DNA of 64,000 nt from Taxillus chinensis (GCA_023512835.1 CM042091.1:49119284-49183283), one strand, 5' to 3'. Shown: positions 11,185 through 23,212, numbered from the stretch's first letter. Numbers and translations: made by a program. Notes: generated by a model not told the origin, from the letters alone.

Positions 11185-13741
11185 GTTGCTTTGTCCTCAT
11201 CCATCTTTGGTGACTGCTCCTTTGTCAGATTCAAGTGAGCTCCCAAAGGTGTACATCTAATCTTGGCCTCTTGCATGCTGAATTTCTCTAACACTTTCCC
11301 AATATACTTTCTCTTGCGATCTTGTTAGGGAACCTTCAAGTTTGTTTCCTGCTGATGTTCATGCCCAAGATCTGTTTTGTAGCACCCAAATCCTTCATTT
11401 CAAACTCTTTGGACAGTTATGTCTTCAACTGTTGATTTCATCCATATTAGAACTTGCAACTAACATGTCATCAACATACAACAATAATATAATATATGAT
11501 GGACCAAAATCTTTTAAATAACAACACTGATCCATGGCATATTTCTTGTAACTATTTCTGCTCATAAAGCTATCAAACTTCAAGTACCACTGTCTTGGTG
11601 CTTGCTTCAGTCCATACAAACTCTTGGTCAATTTACAGACGAAGTTCTACTTCCCTGGTTATCCTGGAAACCCTCCTGGATGCACCATATAGATGTTCTC
11701 ATCAAGGTCACCGTGTAAGAAAGTTGTTTTAACATCTAGCTGCTCTAAATGTAGATCCTCTGGTCACAATGCTTAATACAAGTCTAATGATAATCATTTT
11801 AACTACAGGAGAGAAAATCTCATTATAGTCAATACCTCTTTCCTGTTGAAAACCTTTGACCACTAACCTTGCTTTGTATCTTTTGCTTCCATCATTTTCT
11901 TCTTTGACCCTGAACACCCACTTGTTCTGCAATGTGCTCTTTCCCTGGTAAGTTAGTCAAACACCAAGTTTGATTTTTCTCAAGTGAGTTCATCTCTTCT
12001 TGCATGGCTAGCTCTCACTGGGCCGCATCATCCATATGCAATGCCTCATGATAACACTCGAGGCTCTCCATTGTCGATCAATAATAAGTAATTTTCTGAA
12101 GGAGAGAATCTTTGAGGTGGCCTGATAACTTAGCTGGATCTCCTCACTTCGCCCATGAAGTGACTGGAGTTGTCTCCTTAACTGTCTTGCCTCCTGAACT
12201 CCCACTTGTTTCCTATAAGATCATCTTCTGTAATGTCCTCTAACACTACATGTTCCTTTTCTGTTGGCTTCTTTCGAGCTTCAACATTTATCTCAAGTCT
12301 GTTCTTGTACATAGTATTTTCATTGAATATGACATCTCTACTTCTAATGATCTTTCTGTTCTTGTCATCCCGAGTGATATCCCATATCATCTGCACCATA
12401 ACTAATAAAAATACACTTTCTTGCTTTGGGATCAAGCTTGTCCCTATCAAGCATCTCTAACTCGGACATAAGAAACACAACCAAACACTTTTAAGTGAGA
12501 GAGACTTACAACCCTGCCTTTCCATTCCTCCACAGGAATCTTGAACCTAATGGGAACCGAGGGTCCTCGATTAATAAGGTATCTTCTCGTGCTTCTTGAA
12601 TCTGCCCAAAATGATTTTGGTAATCCTGCATGAATCTTTATACTCTTTGCCCTCTCATTCAAGGTCCTATTCATTCTTTTAGCAACCCCATTACGTTATG
12701 GTGTCTCTGGAATAGTTTTAAACATTTTAATTCCATTTTCAGCATTAAAAATCAATAAACTCGGTGTTGCTATATTCACCACTATTATCGGACTTTAAAC
12801 ATTTGATTTTTAACCTTATTTCATTTTCAACAACAACTTTCCACTTTTTAAAGGTATTAAATATTTCTGATTTATGCTTTAGAAAATAAACCCATACCTT
12901 TCTAGTGGAATCATCAATGAAAGTGACATAGTATCGTGATCCTCCCAGTGATAGAACTGATGTTGGCCCATACACATCAGTATGAACAAGCTCCAATTTC
13001 TCAGCCTTGGGTATCCTCCCTGGCTTAGCAAAAGTGACTCTTTTCTGTTTCCCAAATACACAAGGTTCACAGAAACCAACTTCTACCTCCTTTAGCTATG
13101 GAATTTTCCCCTTTGAGACTAACATCTTCATACCTTTCTTACTCATGTGACCAAGCCTTTGATGCCATAAAGTCGAAGGGTGACCACCATCATTACTAAC
13201 TGAATTTACCTCTATTGTAGGTAATTCTGCCATGTAAAGAGTTCCCTTCTTCCAACCACGAGCTACAACTAGATTTCCCTTTACTACTTTCCACTGACCA
13301 TCTCTGAACATAACTTGGTATCCTTGAACATCCAGCATACCCATGGAGATCAACATCCTCTTAAGTCCTAGAATGTATCTGACATCCTTCAATGTTTAAA
13401 TTGTCTCAGCAGAAGTTCTAAGGTTTAGATCTCCCATGCCTATAATGTCTAAAGCTTCATCATCTGCTAGATGAACTTTGCCAAAATTTCCAGTTCTGAA
13501 ATTTTTCATAGCATCCTTAGAAAGAGAGGCATAGAAGGATGCACCCGAATCCATGATCCAAGATTCAAACTTGTCCTCAACACAACAGATCAATGCATCA
13601 TCAATATATTCCTGTGCTGCATTAACTATGTTGTCATACTTCTTTTGTCTAGGAACAGTAGGAGCAGCACACTGATTTTTGAAGTGGCCATTTTTCTGAC
13701 AATTCCAACAGGTAATGTCATTTTGAGGTTTGGTTTTCTGC
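11185..13741 (-). pseudogene. Inverted copia pol core: zinc knuckle, protease, integrase, RT
   Basis: On the minus strand from 13741 downward: a CCHC knuckle (CWNCQKNGHFKNQC), a protease active site (WIMDSGASF) around 13560, the GAG-pre-integrase block (LWHQRLGHMSKKGMKML) around 13130, integrase core pieces (LVHTDVYGP, FIDDSTRKVWVYFLK; C-terminal part at 12447-12674), then RT from NKWVFRVKEE through KGFQQERGIDY to SLYGLKQAPRQWY and the LLYVDDM site near 11470, ending with a KVLEKFSMQEA stretch near 11280. Order and strand are exactly opposite to the flanking gag and RNase H. Several stops are present. The breakpoints (about 11180 and 13741) carry the 6-bp inverted match CCATTG/CAATGG. Confidence 0.9.
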
Positions 13742-13744
13742 AAT

Positions 13745-14364
13745 GGTATGTACCAAACCAGACATTGCTTATGTTGTAGGAGTTGTGAACAGATTCATGT
13801 TTAATCCTGGAAAGCAGCATTGGGAAGCTATATATCAAGTGGTTGCTACGCTACTTGAAAGGTACTTCTAAAACTGCATTATGTTTCAAAAGGAATGATA
13901 TTGTTTTAGAAGGGTACTCTGATGCGGACTTGTGAGGCTATCCAAATACAAGAAAGAGTATTACGGGGTTTATTTTCATAGTGGGTGGCACAACAGTTAG
14001 TTGAATGTCTCAACTTCAAAAAAGTGTTGCCCTTTCAATCACAGAAGCTGAGTATATGGCTATATCTGAAGCTAGTAAAGAAATGATTTGGTTGAAGGAC
14101 TTCACCGAGGAGTTGGACAAGAAACAACATGATAGTAGTCTTTACAGTGACAGTCAGAGTGCCATTCATTTCGTAAAAGATCCAGTGTTCCATTCAAGAA
14201 CAAAGCACATCCAGAGAAGATACCACTTCATTAAAGACCTAATCAGTGATGGTATTTTATCCTTGAAGAAGATCTTTGGTTTAGTGAATCCTGCAGATAT
14301 GTTGACCAAGGTGGTTAATACTGAGAAATTGAAGATTTGCACAACTTCAACTGGTCTTTATGGT
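13745..14364 (+). pseudogene. copia RNase H remnant
   Basis: Forward reading: CTKPDIAYVVGVVNRF, then after a frame change YSDADL and SITGFIFIVGGT. An open frame from 14005 follows with SVALSITEAEYMAISEASKEMIWL, SLYSDSQSAIHFVKDPVFHS and NPADMLTKV. These are the conserved blocks of a copia RNase H that normally follow RT. The junction with RT is cut by the inversion and about 15 residues normally between the two parts are not seen. Confidence 0.88.
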
Positions 14365-14458
14365 TAATTGTTGGGAAGACGCACTAGACATAATTTATTG
14401 CAATTTTGGGGTTTTATCAGATTTACTTAGTTAGAGTGCAGTTTGCCTGATCAACCTC

Positions 14459-14723
14459 CAAGTGGGAGATTGTTGGGCTGTGGAGTCTGATGGGCCTAGT
14501 TGATTATGTAATTTTGGCCCATTTTTCTGCAACTCTATATATACCCATGTAATGTTGTAAACCCTAGTGGTTGTTTTTTGGTTGGCGATAATGAAAACCT
14601 AGTGCGGCCGTGGAGTAGGTCTTTTCTGATCGAACCATGTAAATCTTTGGTGTCTCTTTGATTTGCTTGTTCTTTCTTTTCTTATATTGCGATTGCTTGA
14701 GTGTGCGTTATTAAATCCTAACA
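14459..14723 (+). repeat. Polypurine tract and 3' LTR of the copia element
   Basis: AAGTGGGAGAT (about 14460-14470) is a typical copia polypurine tract and abuts the 253-bp LTR (14471-14723). Confidence 0.93.
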
Positions 14724-15514
14724 TACCCAACCCAAAATCCTATCAAAACGAGTCAAACTCAACCTAATTAGGGTGAGATAAAGCAAAGTGGAGTGGGATA
14801 AGATTGTCATCCCTATCTGCAAAACAAATTAAATGGTACGATTTGAACAAATTTTTGTTATAGCACTTTCGTCTGCTTTTCGGTGGTTTAAACACAAACT
14901 TATCAATAATAGTACTTTTTGAGTAATGCTACTTATAGTTCTTGAAATAGAAACTGCATTGCAATTCCTTTATATTTATATCAAAATGACATCATTTTGA
15001 TTAAAAATTCATTCATCAAAATGATATCATTTTGATAAAAATACTAATTGACTACATTATAAAAATACTAAGAAACTGCAATGCAGTCCCCGTTTGGAGA
15101 CTGCATATAGATTTTTTTAGAGTTTTTGGTACAACGACTAAATCACATTTAAATACAAATAATATGTACTTAAATTATTCCATAAATAATGGTGGTTTTT
15201 AGTATTATCTCATAAATAATGGTAGATCTTCCAATACTTATTTGAGCTTTATTTTTATGAATACTATTATTTATCCCATGTTTGAAGTTTTTCTCCAAAC
15301 TTATGTTCTAATAGTGTTATGAGTGTTTTCTTTTGGGGATTAGAACCAACTAACTCAACATATTCTCATTCAAATTAAATTCTAGCATGAGCTAAATTTT
15401 CTATTATATGGGCGATGTAACTTGTATTCTTGAACTATGCCTGTTATTATTTGATTTAGTAGAATGAATCCTTCGAATGTTTGTGTTTAGTGCTTTCAAT
15501 TTATTAGCTATGAA
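14724..15514. other. Non-coding, with a small inverted repeat
   Basis: At 14951-14967 and 15073-15089 a 16-bp motif built on ACTGCATTGCA occurs in opposite orientation around a core with AAATGACATCATTT-type palindromes. It could be a very small MITE, but the expected target duplication was not found. No gene is visible. Confidence 0.35.
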
Positions 15515-16185
15515 TAGGGCTATAAACGAATCGAGCCAAGCCGAATAGTATGGTGTTCGAACATGGTCATCACTATTCATTAATGAACTGAATCGAATAC
15601 GAGCCTTAAATTATGACATTTATAAACTATTCACAAATATTACTATATTGTTCACAAACTATTCACGCATGTTCATGAATAAGTGTTTATGAACTTGTTC
15701 ACAAACATTTACAAACGTAATTACAAAATCCTAAAAATCTGTAAAAAGAATTCATATTGTAAACTTATCCCAAAAAGTGCAATTAATTAATTGTTAGACT
15801 GTGTTATCCTTGTTTAATATGCTTAAACAATTACTATATGTAATTCATAAAAATATTATAATAATAGTAATAATAAACAAATAAAATATATATTTTCTAT
15901 TTAATAATAATATAAAAATATATGTTTATTAAACTATATTTAATAAAATAACTTGTGTACATATTAATTAATTTGTTAATTTCTTGTTTACAGATAATTT
16001 TAACGAACGCGAACAATATTTACGAACTGTTCGCGAATAGTTGTTCATGAATATGTTTGTGAATATAATAATGGTGTTTACGAATTGTTTGCAAACGATA
16101 CTATTCCTTAACAAACGAATATAAATGATTCTTCACTGGCCAAACACAAGTTTATTCATGAACGTTTGATTCATTTACAGCCTTA
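15515..16185. mobile_element. hAT-like MITE with palindromic GTTCGTGAAC-type interior
   Basis: Ends are TAGGGCTATAAACGAA and (reversed) TAAGGCTGTAAATGAA. The inner flanks are filled with GAACGTTC/TTCATGAA-type short palindromes. It is the same family as the better-preserved copy at 34602-35287. No matching 8-bp duplication flanks it, and its right edge touches the LTR that starts at 16186. Confidence 0.65.
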
Positions 16186-16548
16186 TGTCACAGATTTAGA
16201 CTTACAATGAGCTAACTCGTGCGACACTTAGTCACTTAGCGGAATTTACGTGAACTAAGTAAGCCTTTTAAGTTCGAGTGAATGTTTAGAGTTGTTCGGG
16301 ACAAATAGGTAACGATTTCGGAAGTTGTAGAGAATGTCTAAAAGTGAGAAAACTTATATTAAAATAAATGTCAAGTACAAGTTTTAACACTAGAGCCTTG
16401 CTCTACAACTTCCGAAATCATTTCTCATTTGTCCCAAAACAACTATAAACATTCACTCGAACTTAAAAGGCTTACTTAGTTCACATAGATTCTACTAAGT
16501 GACTAAGTGTCACACGAGTTAGCTCATCATAAGTCTAACTCCATGACA
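16186..16548 (+). repeat. Palindromic LTR-like segment with a long hairpin
   Basis: Two arms (about 16194-16332 and 16401-16540) are inverted copies, by eye near 88% identical, around a 68-bp loop. The terminal TGTCAC and ATGACA and the directly following primer site mark it as a 5' LTR. An LTR that is mostly one hairpin is unusual. Confidence 0.65.
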
Positions 16549-16591
16549 GGTGGTATCAGAGCCAAGTTACATCCAGTCATAATTTGGTTGG

Positions 16592-17035
16592 TTGGTGGAA
16601 AGAGTCGAGCCGATGGCACATGATGAAGGGTTTGCTGTGACAGAGGAATCGCACACGGAGCAGCAACATGGTTATGGGTATGAGGAGCTTCGCACTCCAA
16701 CGCCACCGAAACGTGGGAAGTCCAAGACGGTGCTTAAGGACCCTATAAAAGCTCGAATTTCGCTGCTTGAGGGGAGTATCACAGCCGTGAACTTCGTGGT
16801 TGGGGAACTAAGCAATCAAGTCGATAACTTGATTACGGAAAAGATGGAAATTGCTAAGGCCGCTAAGGCCATGATCCGTGAATGCAGCCAATCGTTCAAG
16901 GAGCAGCTCGAGGCTCTTGGCGAGACATTGGCTAACCTGCGAAAATATGTGGAATGTGAGATCTATGATATCCGCAAAAAGATGGATGCACTCTGCCGAA
17001 TTAGTCCACAATTGGTGAGAAATACTAGCCGCTGA
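16592..17035 (+). pseudogene. Gag N-terminal region, 147 residues
   Basis: The open frame starts 30 bp after the primer site. It is hydrophilic and probably coiled-coil in the middle (ARISLLEGSITAVNFVVGEL, then IREC.QSFKEQLEALGETLANLRKY). This resembles the N-terminal region of Ty3/gypsy chromovirus Gag and the coiled-coil start of the Gypsy-A gag at 51.8 kb. The capsid homology region and zinc knuckle are absent; the frame stops at 17035. I infer a truncated gag; no enzymatic function is visible. Confidence 0.55.
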
Positions 17036-17164
17036 GCCATGGTGGAGTACTTGAGGATGGGATAGAGTGGCATTGTGAGAGTCGAAAGGAGCGCGCCGAA
17101 CGATCTTGGTTCCTCCGAACTCGTTGGACATAGTAAGAGCAATGCAAAATCAAGTGGGAAAGGA

Positions 17165-17543
17165 TGTCACGCCCCGAACAACGTGGTGCTGGCGGGCATC
17201 TCCCAAGTGCCGCAGGTGCGCGCTACTTACAGAGGGGCAAGGTGGAAAGTATAGCTGGTGCGGACAGGGTAGGCTCCATGACAGTTCGTGTAGGAGATCA
17301 TTGGAGTCCCTTCAGAGTTCAAACGTATCGACTTGGTTAAATGCAGGGAGTATGCCGCTAGTTTCGGACCTGACGATGAAGATAGGACTTAGTCATCCCT
17401 ACACAAACTGGTTAGGAGTTAGAGCTGTTCTCTTGATGAGCCTAAGGCAGGGCGAAACTAGTCTATGTGTGTCCCGATTGGTATGGCTTACTTGGAGCAT
17501 CCACCAGGGTGACCGAGTGCCGCACGAGTGAAAACCCTGACCC
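17165..17543 (+). repeat. TRIM-family LTR, decayed and 3'-truncated
   Basis: Starts TGTCACGCCCCGAACAACG and continues collinear with the TRIM LTRs at 53081-53482 and 53870-54281 (shared phrases GTGGTGCTGGCGGG, ATGCCGCTAGT, GATGAGCC). Many differences are C-to-T or G-to-A. The final few bases are overlapped by the next LTR. Confidence 0.7.
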
Positions 17544-18197
17544 TGTAATACCTAGCCATGAATTATATATTTTGATATCATATGGGATGGATCAAGATAT
17601 TCCAATGTAGATGAGTGAGGGTAGAAACAAACTTACAAATACTTATATGATATATCATCTTACTCTTTTATTATGGATTAAGGGTAATTGGGTGAGTGAT
17701 TAATAACATATAGGAGAGGGTAAACTCATCTAATTAAATAATTATAGCAGTACGTTTGTTATCATGATATTATTTTTAAAAATATAATTATTTTTGTTCA
17801 CCCTGCTTTATTTTTATTCCCTATAGGTTTTTGTAGAGAGTAGTTGGTGGTGCAATAGCGGAGCAGGTCCGAACATTTTATTATAGACTTGGCTTTATTT
17901 ATTATTTTATTTATTTTCTTTTCCCAGACTTAGGTCTATGGCAGTTGTATGAACCTCATTGGTAGAACTTAATTGTGAGCTATTTATGAGTGTTGGATAT
18001 TTATGGAAGTAAATTGCATTGTTATACCTTTTTATTAAACTAAATCTTGTATTGAAATTCATTTGATGAGCACAATTCTACCTCTATTGTAGTTTTGTAT
18101 AGAATTGGATCGGTCACTAACCCCTCAACCTCTCAAGTATAGGTGTGGGGACATCGAGTTCCTAATTATGTTATTCCAGAATTTGGGGGCCGTGACA
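17544..18197 (+). repeat. Solo LTR candidate, gypsy type
   Basis: Begins TGTAATACC and ends GGGGGCCGTGACA. Its last about 100 bp resemble the end of the Gypsy-B LTR (on the minus strand near 46456), including a shared phrase around GGGGTTAGTGACC on the reverse strand. No exact target duplication was found (GACCC versus TCCCT), and there is no coding. Confidence 0.5.
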
Positions 18198-19266
18198 TCC
18201 CTCAACATGGTTTGTCAAATCGGTTGTAAGTCTAAATATTTTATAATGAGACAAGTAAGCATACAAGGACAATAGTATATGTATCAAATAGAAGAGCTTT
18301 TAGGTCAAAGAGTACAAAAGATGCTACTTTTTTGTTGGAAGAAATTACTTCTAATAATTATATCATCAGTCAACTGAAAGAAATACATTAAAAAGGTATC
18401 AAGAATTCATGATGTTGACATATTTCAAAACTAACAATTAAATTGGATTCTCAATATGTCAATTTATCCCAAAAGATGACTAACACCGACCACTACTAGA
18501 AAAAGTGACAAAAGCAATAATTTTTTTTAACTTTTAATGACGCTTTTAGAAAGCATTGCTAAAAAGATTATAAGACTACACTTTTTCAGAAAGTATCAAC
18601 TTATTTATATTTTTAACAATGCTTTTCAAAAGTGTCATTAAAAAAAATATAAGACAACACTTCTTTACAAAGTATTATCATTTTTTTATTTTTTTGCTAT
18701 TTAACAATGCTTTTCAGAAAGTGTCATTGAAAGTTACTATATATATATATATATATATGTAATGACGCTTTTTCACAAAGTATCATCATTTTTTTTTTCA
18801 TTTTGTGCCAATTCTTTGCAGTAGATTTTACACCAATTTACCGATTTAGCGTCACTTAATTTGACAACTGTGCCTTATACTTAAATCCAAATCCTGGGTA
18901 TATGCTAAAACCATAACCTCAATCTCATTTTGCTTTCTCGTCAATCTCATCATCGCCTTCCTTGTCTCGATTGATGTACCAATGTTGTTCTTTGAAACAA
19001 ATACATCTTAAAGCTCCAACCTTACATTCCTTCCACTCTACCGAAACAACCCTACCACTTCGAATCAGCGATTACGATCCTCAACAATAGCCGTGAAGAG
19101 CTCATATTGTGGTAGGTCTTCATCAAGTTCTAACTTCAAACACGTTCAAGATTAATGAACACACTTTAATGGTCAATAATTTTAATATTTCAAGTTTACA
19201 TAATTTAGAATGAAACAATTGCATATATGGTAATGGCGATTCAAGTGGGGTATAATATTAATAAAA

Positions 19267-19303
<37 letters not shown>

Positions 19304-20587
19304 GATGTTAAATTTTATACACTTTTGAACTAGTTAAATGTATATATGGAACAGTATTTGGATTGTAAATGAAAATATAAAATTTTATCTACTTTTAGAG
19401 ACAACTAAGTTCTGGTAGCTTTTCCTGCTAAAATGTTTGGACTAATTAACAATAAAAATTTACTTCTCAAAATATTTTTGGAAATGAGATATTTTCTTTT
19501 CAAAATGTCTCTTGTAGGGCTAGTCTTAAGGCTAGTCAATTGATGCATATACTTTGGGCCCTCAAATTTTGACCCAAAATAAAAGCTTCCACCCAATCAG
19601 TCCACTACCTCCATAGTAAATTTTAGCCCCAAATAAGGATTTTGTCCTTATGTTGTTCTAGTATGGTAACTAATAATAATAAAATTTAATAATTTAATAT
19701 ATAAATATAAATATTTATATTATTTTAAAATGTGTAAGAGATAAGAGTTTTAATTTAAATTTCACCTTAGACCAACGTTGATATTGGTCTCTTGGCAATG
19801 AAAATTTACTTTTAAAAATGTTTTTAACAAGTTATAATATCATTTGGTGATTAAAATACACTCTTTAATTGTTTTTTTTATGGAATTTTTTTCCCAATTG
19901 TGTATTGTAACAAAAAATATTTCAAATGTCTATGAGAATAAAGCATATTTTCCCATAAGTTGTACTAATTTCGTCTCAATAGAGGTTCTAGAAATAAAAA
20001 AATTTGAAAATTTAGCTAGCATTGTAATATTTTATTGCCTAAAATTTTAACTCATGAATATATATATAATATTTTGTTATAATATCATTGTTATAATATT
20101 TTGCTCTTTTCGAAATAATCCTATGAAACAAATTATTTTTCTCTCAGTAAATTTTCTTTTAGTTTATAACAGAACAATGAATCACTTTATTGTCATTTGA
20201 ATCTCAAATAATATGTATAATATAATTTTTATGACTATATTTCTATAACAATAAAAATAATATTTTATTTATTTATATCATGTGTCATCCCATTGATAGA
20301 ATCTTTTACATCCACCACTAAAAGTCATTATATCAAAAAATTTGGGACAAAAAAGTCAATCTACTATTTCGGATTGCCCCAATCCAATATACACTTGGGC
20401 AAGTTAAAGCCCAACATATATAACAAGTAGCCTAAGCCTATTCACCCAATGTTTTTGTATTGTTGTTGTCTCTCGCGTAGGTTGCCTAATTGGTCATGCG
20501 CTTGCTGGACTTTCCCCAAACCGTGGGGCATTAATGTCACATTAATTTGTCTTTTCAGTGAAAAAATAAAATTATATGTAAGTCTTA
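18198..20587. other. AT-rich non-coding with one CACTA-type terminus
   Basis: Apart from the CACTA end at 18491 there is no gene. It contains AT microsatellites (18740-18758 and 19271-19300) and long A/T-rich tracts. Small frames here have no family resemblance. Confidence 0.45.
18491..18800. mobile_element. One end of a CACTA (En/Spm) transposon
   Basis: CACTACTAGAAAAAG is a classic CACTA terminus. It is followed by at least four sub-terminal copies of a phrase like ATGACGCTTTTnnnAAAG in both orientations, which is the usual transposase-binding array. No opposite terminus was found in the window, so only one end or a fragment is present. Confidence 0.6.
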
Positions 20588-20890
20588 GAGCATTTTTAAT
20601 ATTTCTAATAGTATTAGTTGTTAAAACAAAAGATAAAGTCAAATTTATCTTAAACTCTTTAGTTAATGTTGCCATATTATTCTTTTACTCCAAAACTTCA
20701 ATTTATCTTTCGCATAAAACACACAACATTAAAGAGAAGATAAAGTATTATAATAGAAAAATAGAAAAAATAAATTTAAGCGATTGAAATTAGTTAAAAC
20801 TACTAGAGTTATTATCAGTTAATGGTATATCTAGGAAGATAAATATAGATTTTAGCTAAGAAAATTTACTTAATACTATTGGAGATGTTC
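20588..20890. mobile_element. Small MITE, possibly PIF/Harbinger type
   Basis: The left end GAGCATTTTTAATA and the reversed right end GAACATCTCCAATA form an imperfect inverted repeat, flanked on both sides by TTA (20585-20587 and 20891-20893). Three-bp TWA target duplications fit PIF/Harbinger MITEs. It is about 303 bp with no coding potential. Confidence 0.5.
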
Positions 20891-21586
20891 TTATATGCAA
20901 GTTTTTTTTTGCACATACCTGACATAACAACATTTTATTGGCTCAGTGTCTTGATCGAGCTCTACCCTTAAATTGATTAGAGCCAATAAGATAATGGAAC
21001 ATCAGGTGTGCATGGGAAAACTATGCAAAAGAGACTTGTACAAAACCTAAATATTCATTTTGAATTAAAGAAGTTTGCTAATAAAGACACAACCAAGACA
21101 AAGATGCCACAAGTGTAAAGAAGAAGATGGCAAGACTATACATGATTATGAAATGTAAGTAGAAGGGATATGCAAAGAGGATAATTCAAACAAATATACA
21201 ACTTTATAGCTTGTCTCAAGAATCTATCTTATCCATGGATCATGTATGTGACAATTATGAGTAGAAAATATTAGTTCAAGACTAAGTTCACACACTTATC
21301 CTAAAGAAATAATATTGAAAGTAATTAAGTTTTGGTATTTGGAAAGTGTTTAGTAAAGTTAAGACAAGAGTAAAAACTTAACCAAATTGGCTAACTTGCA
21401 TTTTTAGCCATCATCGATATGGATTAGAGCTGGGACAATGGTATTATGTGTTAATAAAGAAAAAAGTCGAGAGTTTGAAGTCATATGATTACAACAACTG
21501 GTCAAAAATCTAAGAAACTTTACTTGTGATTGTAGACAAGGCAGTAAATGAGGACAAAGATGATATCATCTGTCTAAAAAGGATTT
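20891..21586 (+). other. Non-coding, possible copia gag trace
   Basis: Mostly featureless. Near 21470-21580 the forward reading gives SYDYNNWSK and VDKAVNEDKDD, faintly like a copia gag N-terminus with a stop, just before the gypsy element at 21587. Too short for a firm call. Confidence 0.25.
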
Positions 21587-22006
21587 TGATGAGAACTGTC
21601 AGTGACATTCGATATATACATCGCCACATGCACGTATCGTGTGGCACAAGACATCTTCTACTGCTAGGACTATTTTTATATTTACTTTCCTTATCATATT
21701 AAAAATATTTTCTTTTTATTACTTTCCTTTATTTAATTCGTATTAGGATATTTTGGTATTTTACTTTAGTTTCCTAATTGTATTAAGTTTCCAATTCGTA
21801 TATAGTCGTTTTCCTATAAATAGGACTTGTTTATGACAATTTATGTATTCAGATTATTGGCTATTGGCAATTATAAACTCTTATATAAGAGGTTTATACT
21901 TATTTTTGGCTTTTTCAGTTAATTACTTGAATTGCTTGGGCTAGAGTTTGAGTATTCAGTTATCCTTCTCTAGATTATTGTTGGATCCTAATCAAGGTCC
22001 TCAACA
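21587..22006 (+). repeat. 5' LTR of the gag-protease element
   Basis: Carries a TATA box (CCTATAAATAGG, about 21813-21824) and ends CCTCAACA. The TTGGTGC primer-site region follows immediately. Confidence 0.88.
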
Positions 22007-22074
22007 ATTTGGTGCTTTTATTAAGAGATCCTCATTAAGATTTCTCAAACTTATCTCATGTGTTTTCATCAACA

Positions 22075-23200
22075 ATGACGGAGAAGGCGGCAAGGACGAA
22101 TAGGCAGTAGTTCGAAGACCTAGACAATTCTATGACAGAGATGATTTGATCACAAGGCAAGACGAACAAGAGTCTCGATCATCTACTTGCCAACAAGGGC
22201 AAGAAACTGACTAGAGAAAAACAAACTCATGGTGATGACCATAGATCACGACGATCTGTGCAGGAGGCTCGTGATACATTAGACGCGGATGATATACACT
22301 ACCATGGCCGACTTAGGCGTGGTGGTCATGTGGAGAAAGGCCCGATGGTTGTCGAGCGGTGGTTTCGAGATGATCCAATTAGATGGCTATGCATCTAATG
22401 GGATGTCCAACAGGATAGACCATGGACAACAACCAGTCTTTGAACATCGAAGGGGATAGAGGCACGATGCTAACAATTCTGATGGCTATAGACGCCGTGA
22501 TTAGGGACCAAGGAAACCAAAGATCGAGTTTTTGCACTTTAAGGGAGGTGATCCATATGAGTGGTTGGACAAAGCAGCTCACTACTTCTTAGTTTTCAAG
22601 GTATCCAAAGACGATCGAGTTGCAGTGGCTTGCATGTATTTGGATTCAAAGGCCAATAGCTGGTGGCGTTGGATCAAGGCCCAATATAAATAGGATGGGC
22701 GACGATTGGGATGGTCAGCATTTGAGCGAGAATTCCTAATCTAATGGGGACCCTCTCCAATTGTCAACCATCATGGGAACTATCCAAGCTAAAGCAAGAC
22801 AACAAGGTTATCGACTATGTAGAGGAATTTCACAACTCCACCTTATTCGGGGTTGGTCTGAAGAGTCACTACTAGGGACGTTCATTGAGGGGCTAAAGCC
22901 ATGGATAGCACGAGAACTAACGCTGAAGCAACCTAAACTGCTAGCTGAGGCCATGAGGATGTCGGAAGTCTTAGAGGGGAGTTACCATAGTGAAAAGAAG
23001 TTGCTAAGGAGGATTCCAACGACACTAGTGTCAAAATAAAACCTGTGGAAAACTCTCAAGCAGTAAAGGCTCCCAATGAAGGTGGATCCAAAAGGAACAA
23101 CAAGAAAAGTTGAATACTTTCATATGATGAGGTTAATGAGAGAGCTAAAAAGGGTATCTACTTCAAATGTGATAAGAAGTGGGACAAGGGCCATCAGTGT
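22075..23200 (+). pseudogene. gypsy-type gag, broken
   Basis: Recognisable capsid blocks occur in the forward frames: FLHFKGGDPYEWLDKAAHYF near 22530-22590, ACMYLDSKANSWWRW near 22630-22675 and FIEGLKPWIARELTLKQP near 22885-22935. A degenerate knuckle (KCDKKWDKGHQC, near 23165-23205) follows. At least three stops and frame changes separate them. The ATG at 22075 is the first after the primer site. Confidence 0.75.
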
Positions 23201-23212
23201 CACACTGGGAAG

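Larger units (their letters stand above)
10235..14723 (+). mobile_element. Ty1/copia retrotransposon with inverted internal core
   Basis: Two 253-bp LTRs (10235-10487 and 14471-14723) with TGTTGG...TAACA ends bound a 4.5-kb element. By eye they differ at about 15 positions, mostly transitions, so the insertion is not recent. A tRNA-Met primer site follows the left LTR and a polypurine tract precedes the right one. The flanks are GACCC and TACCC, a target duplication with one mismatch. Gag (10537-11184) and RNase H (13745-14364) read forward. Zinc knuckle, protease, integrase and most of RT (11185-13741) read on the opposite strand and in reversed order. All major domains are present once, so an internal inversion explains the layout better than a second insertion. 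All frames carry stops, so the copy is dead. Confidence 0.9.
16186..17543 (+). mobile_element. Gag-only LTR retrotransposon (TR-GAG/LARD type), mosaic ends
   Basis: A 363-bp segment with TGTCAC...ATGACA ends (16186-16548) is followed by GG and a perfect tRNA-Met primer site (TGGTATCAGAGC, from 16551). One 147-residue gag-like frame and a polypurine-like tract (GTGGGAAAGGA, about 17156-17164) precede a second LTR that begins TGTCACGCCCC. The two LTR-like segments do not match in sequence: the left is a long palindrome, while the right resembles the TRIM LTRs at 45.3 and 53-54 kb. The unit is therefore either a mosaic or two elements joined end to end. There is no protease, RT or integrase. Confidence 0.55.
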
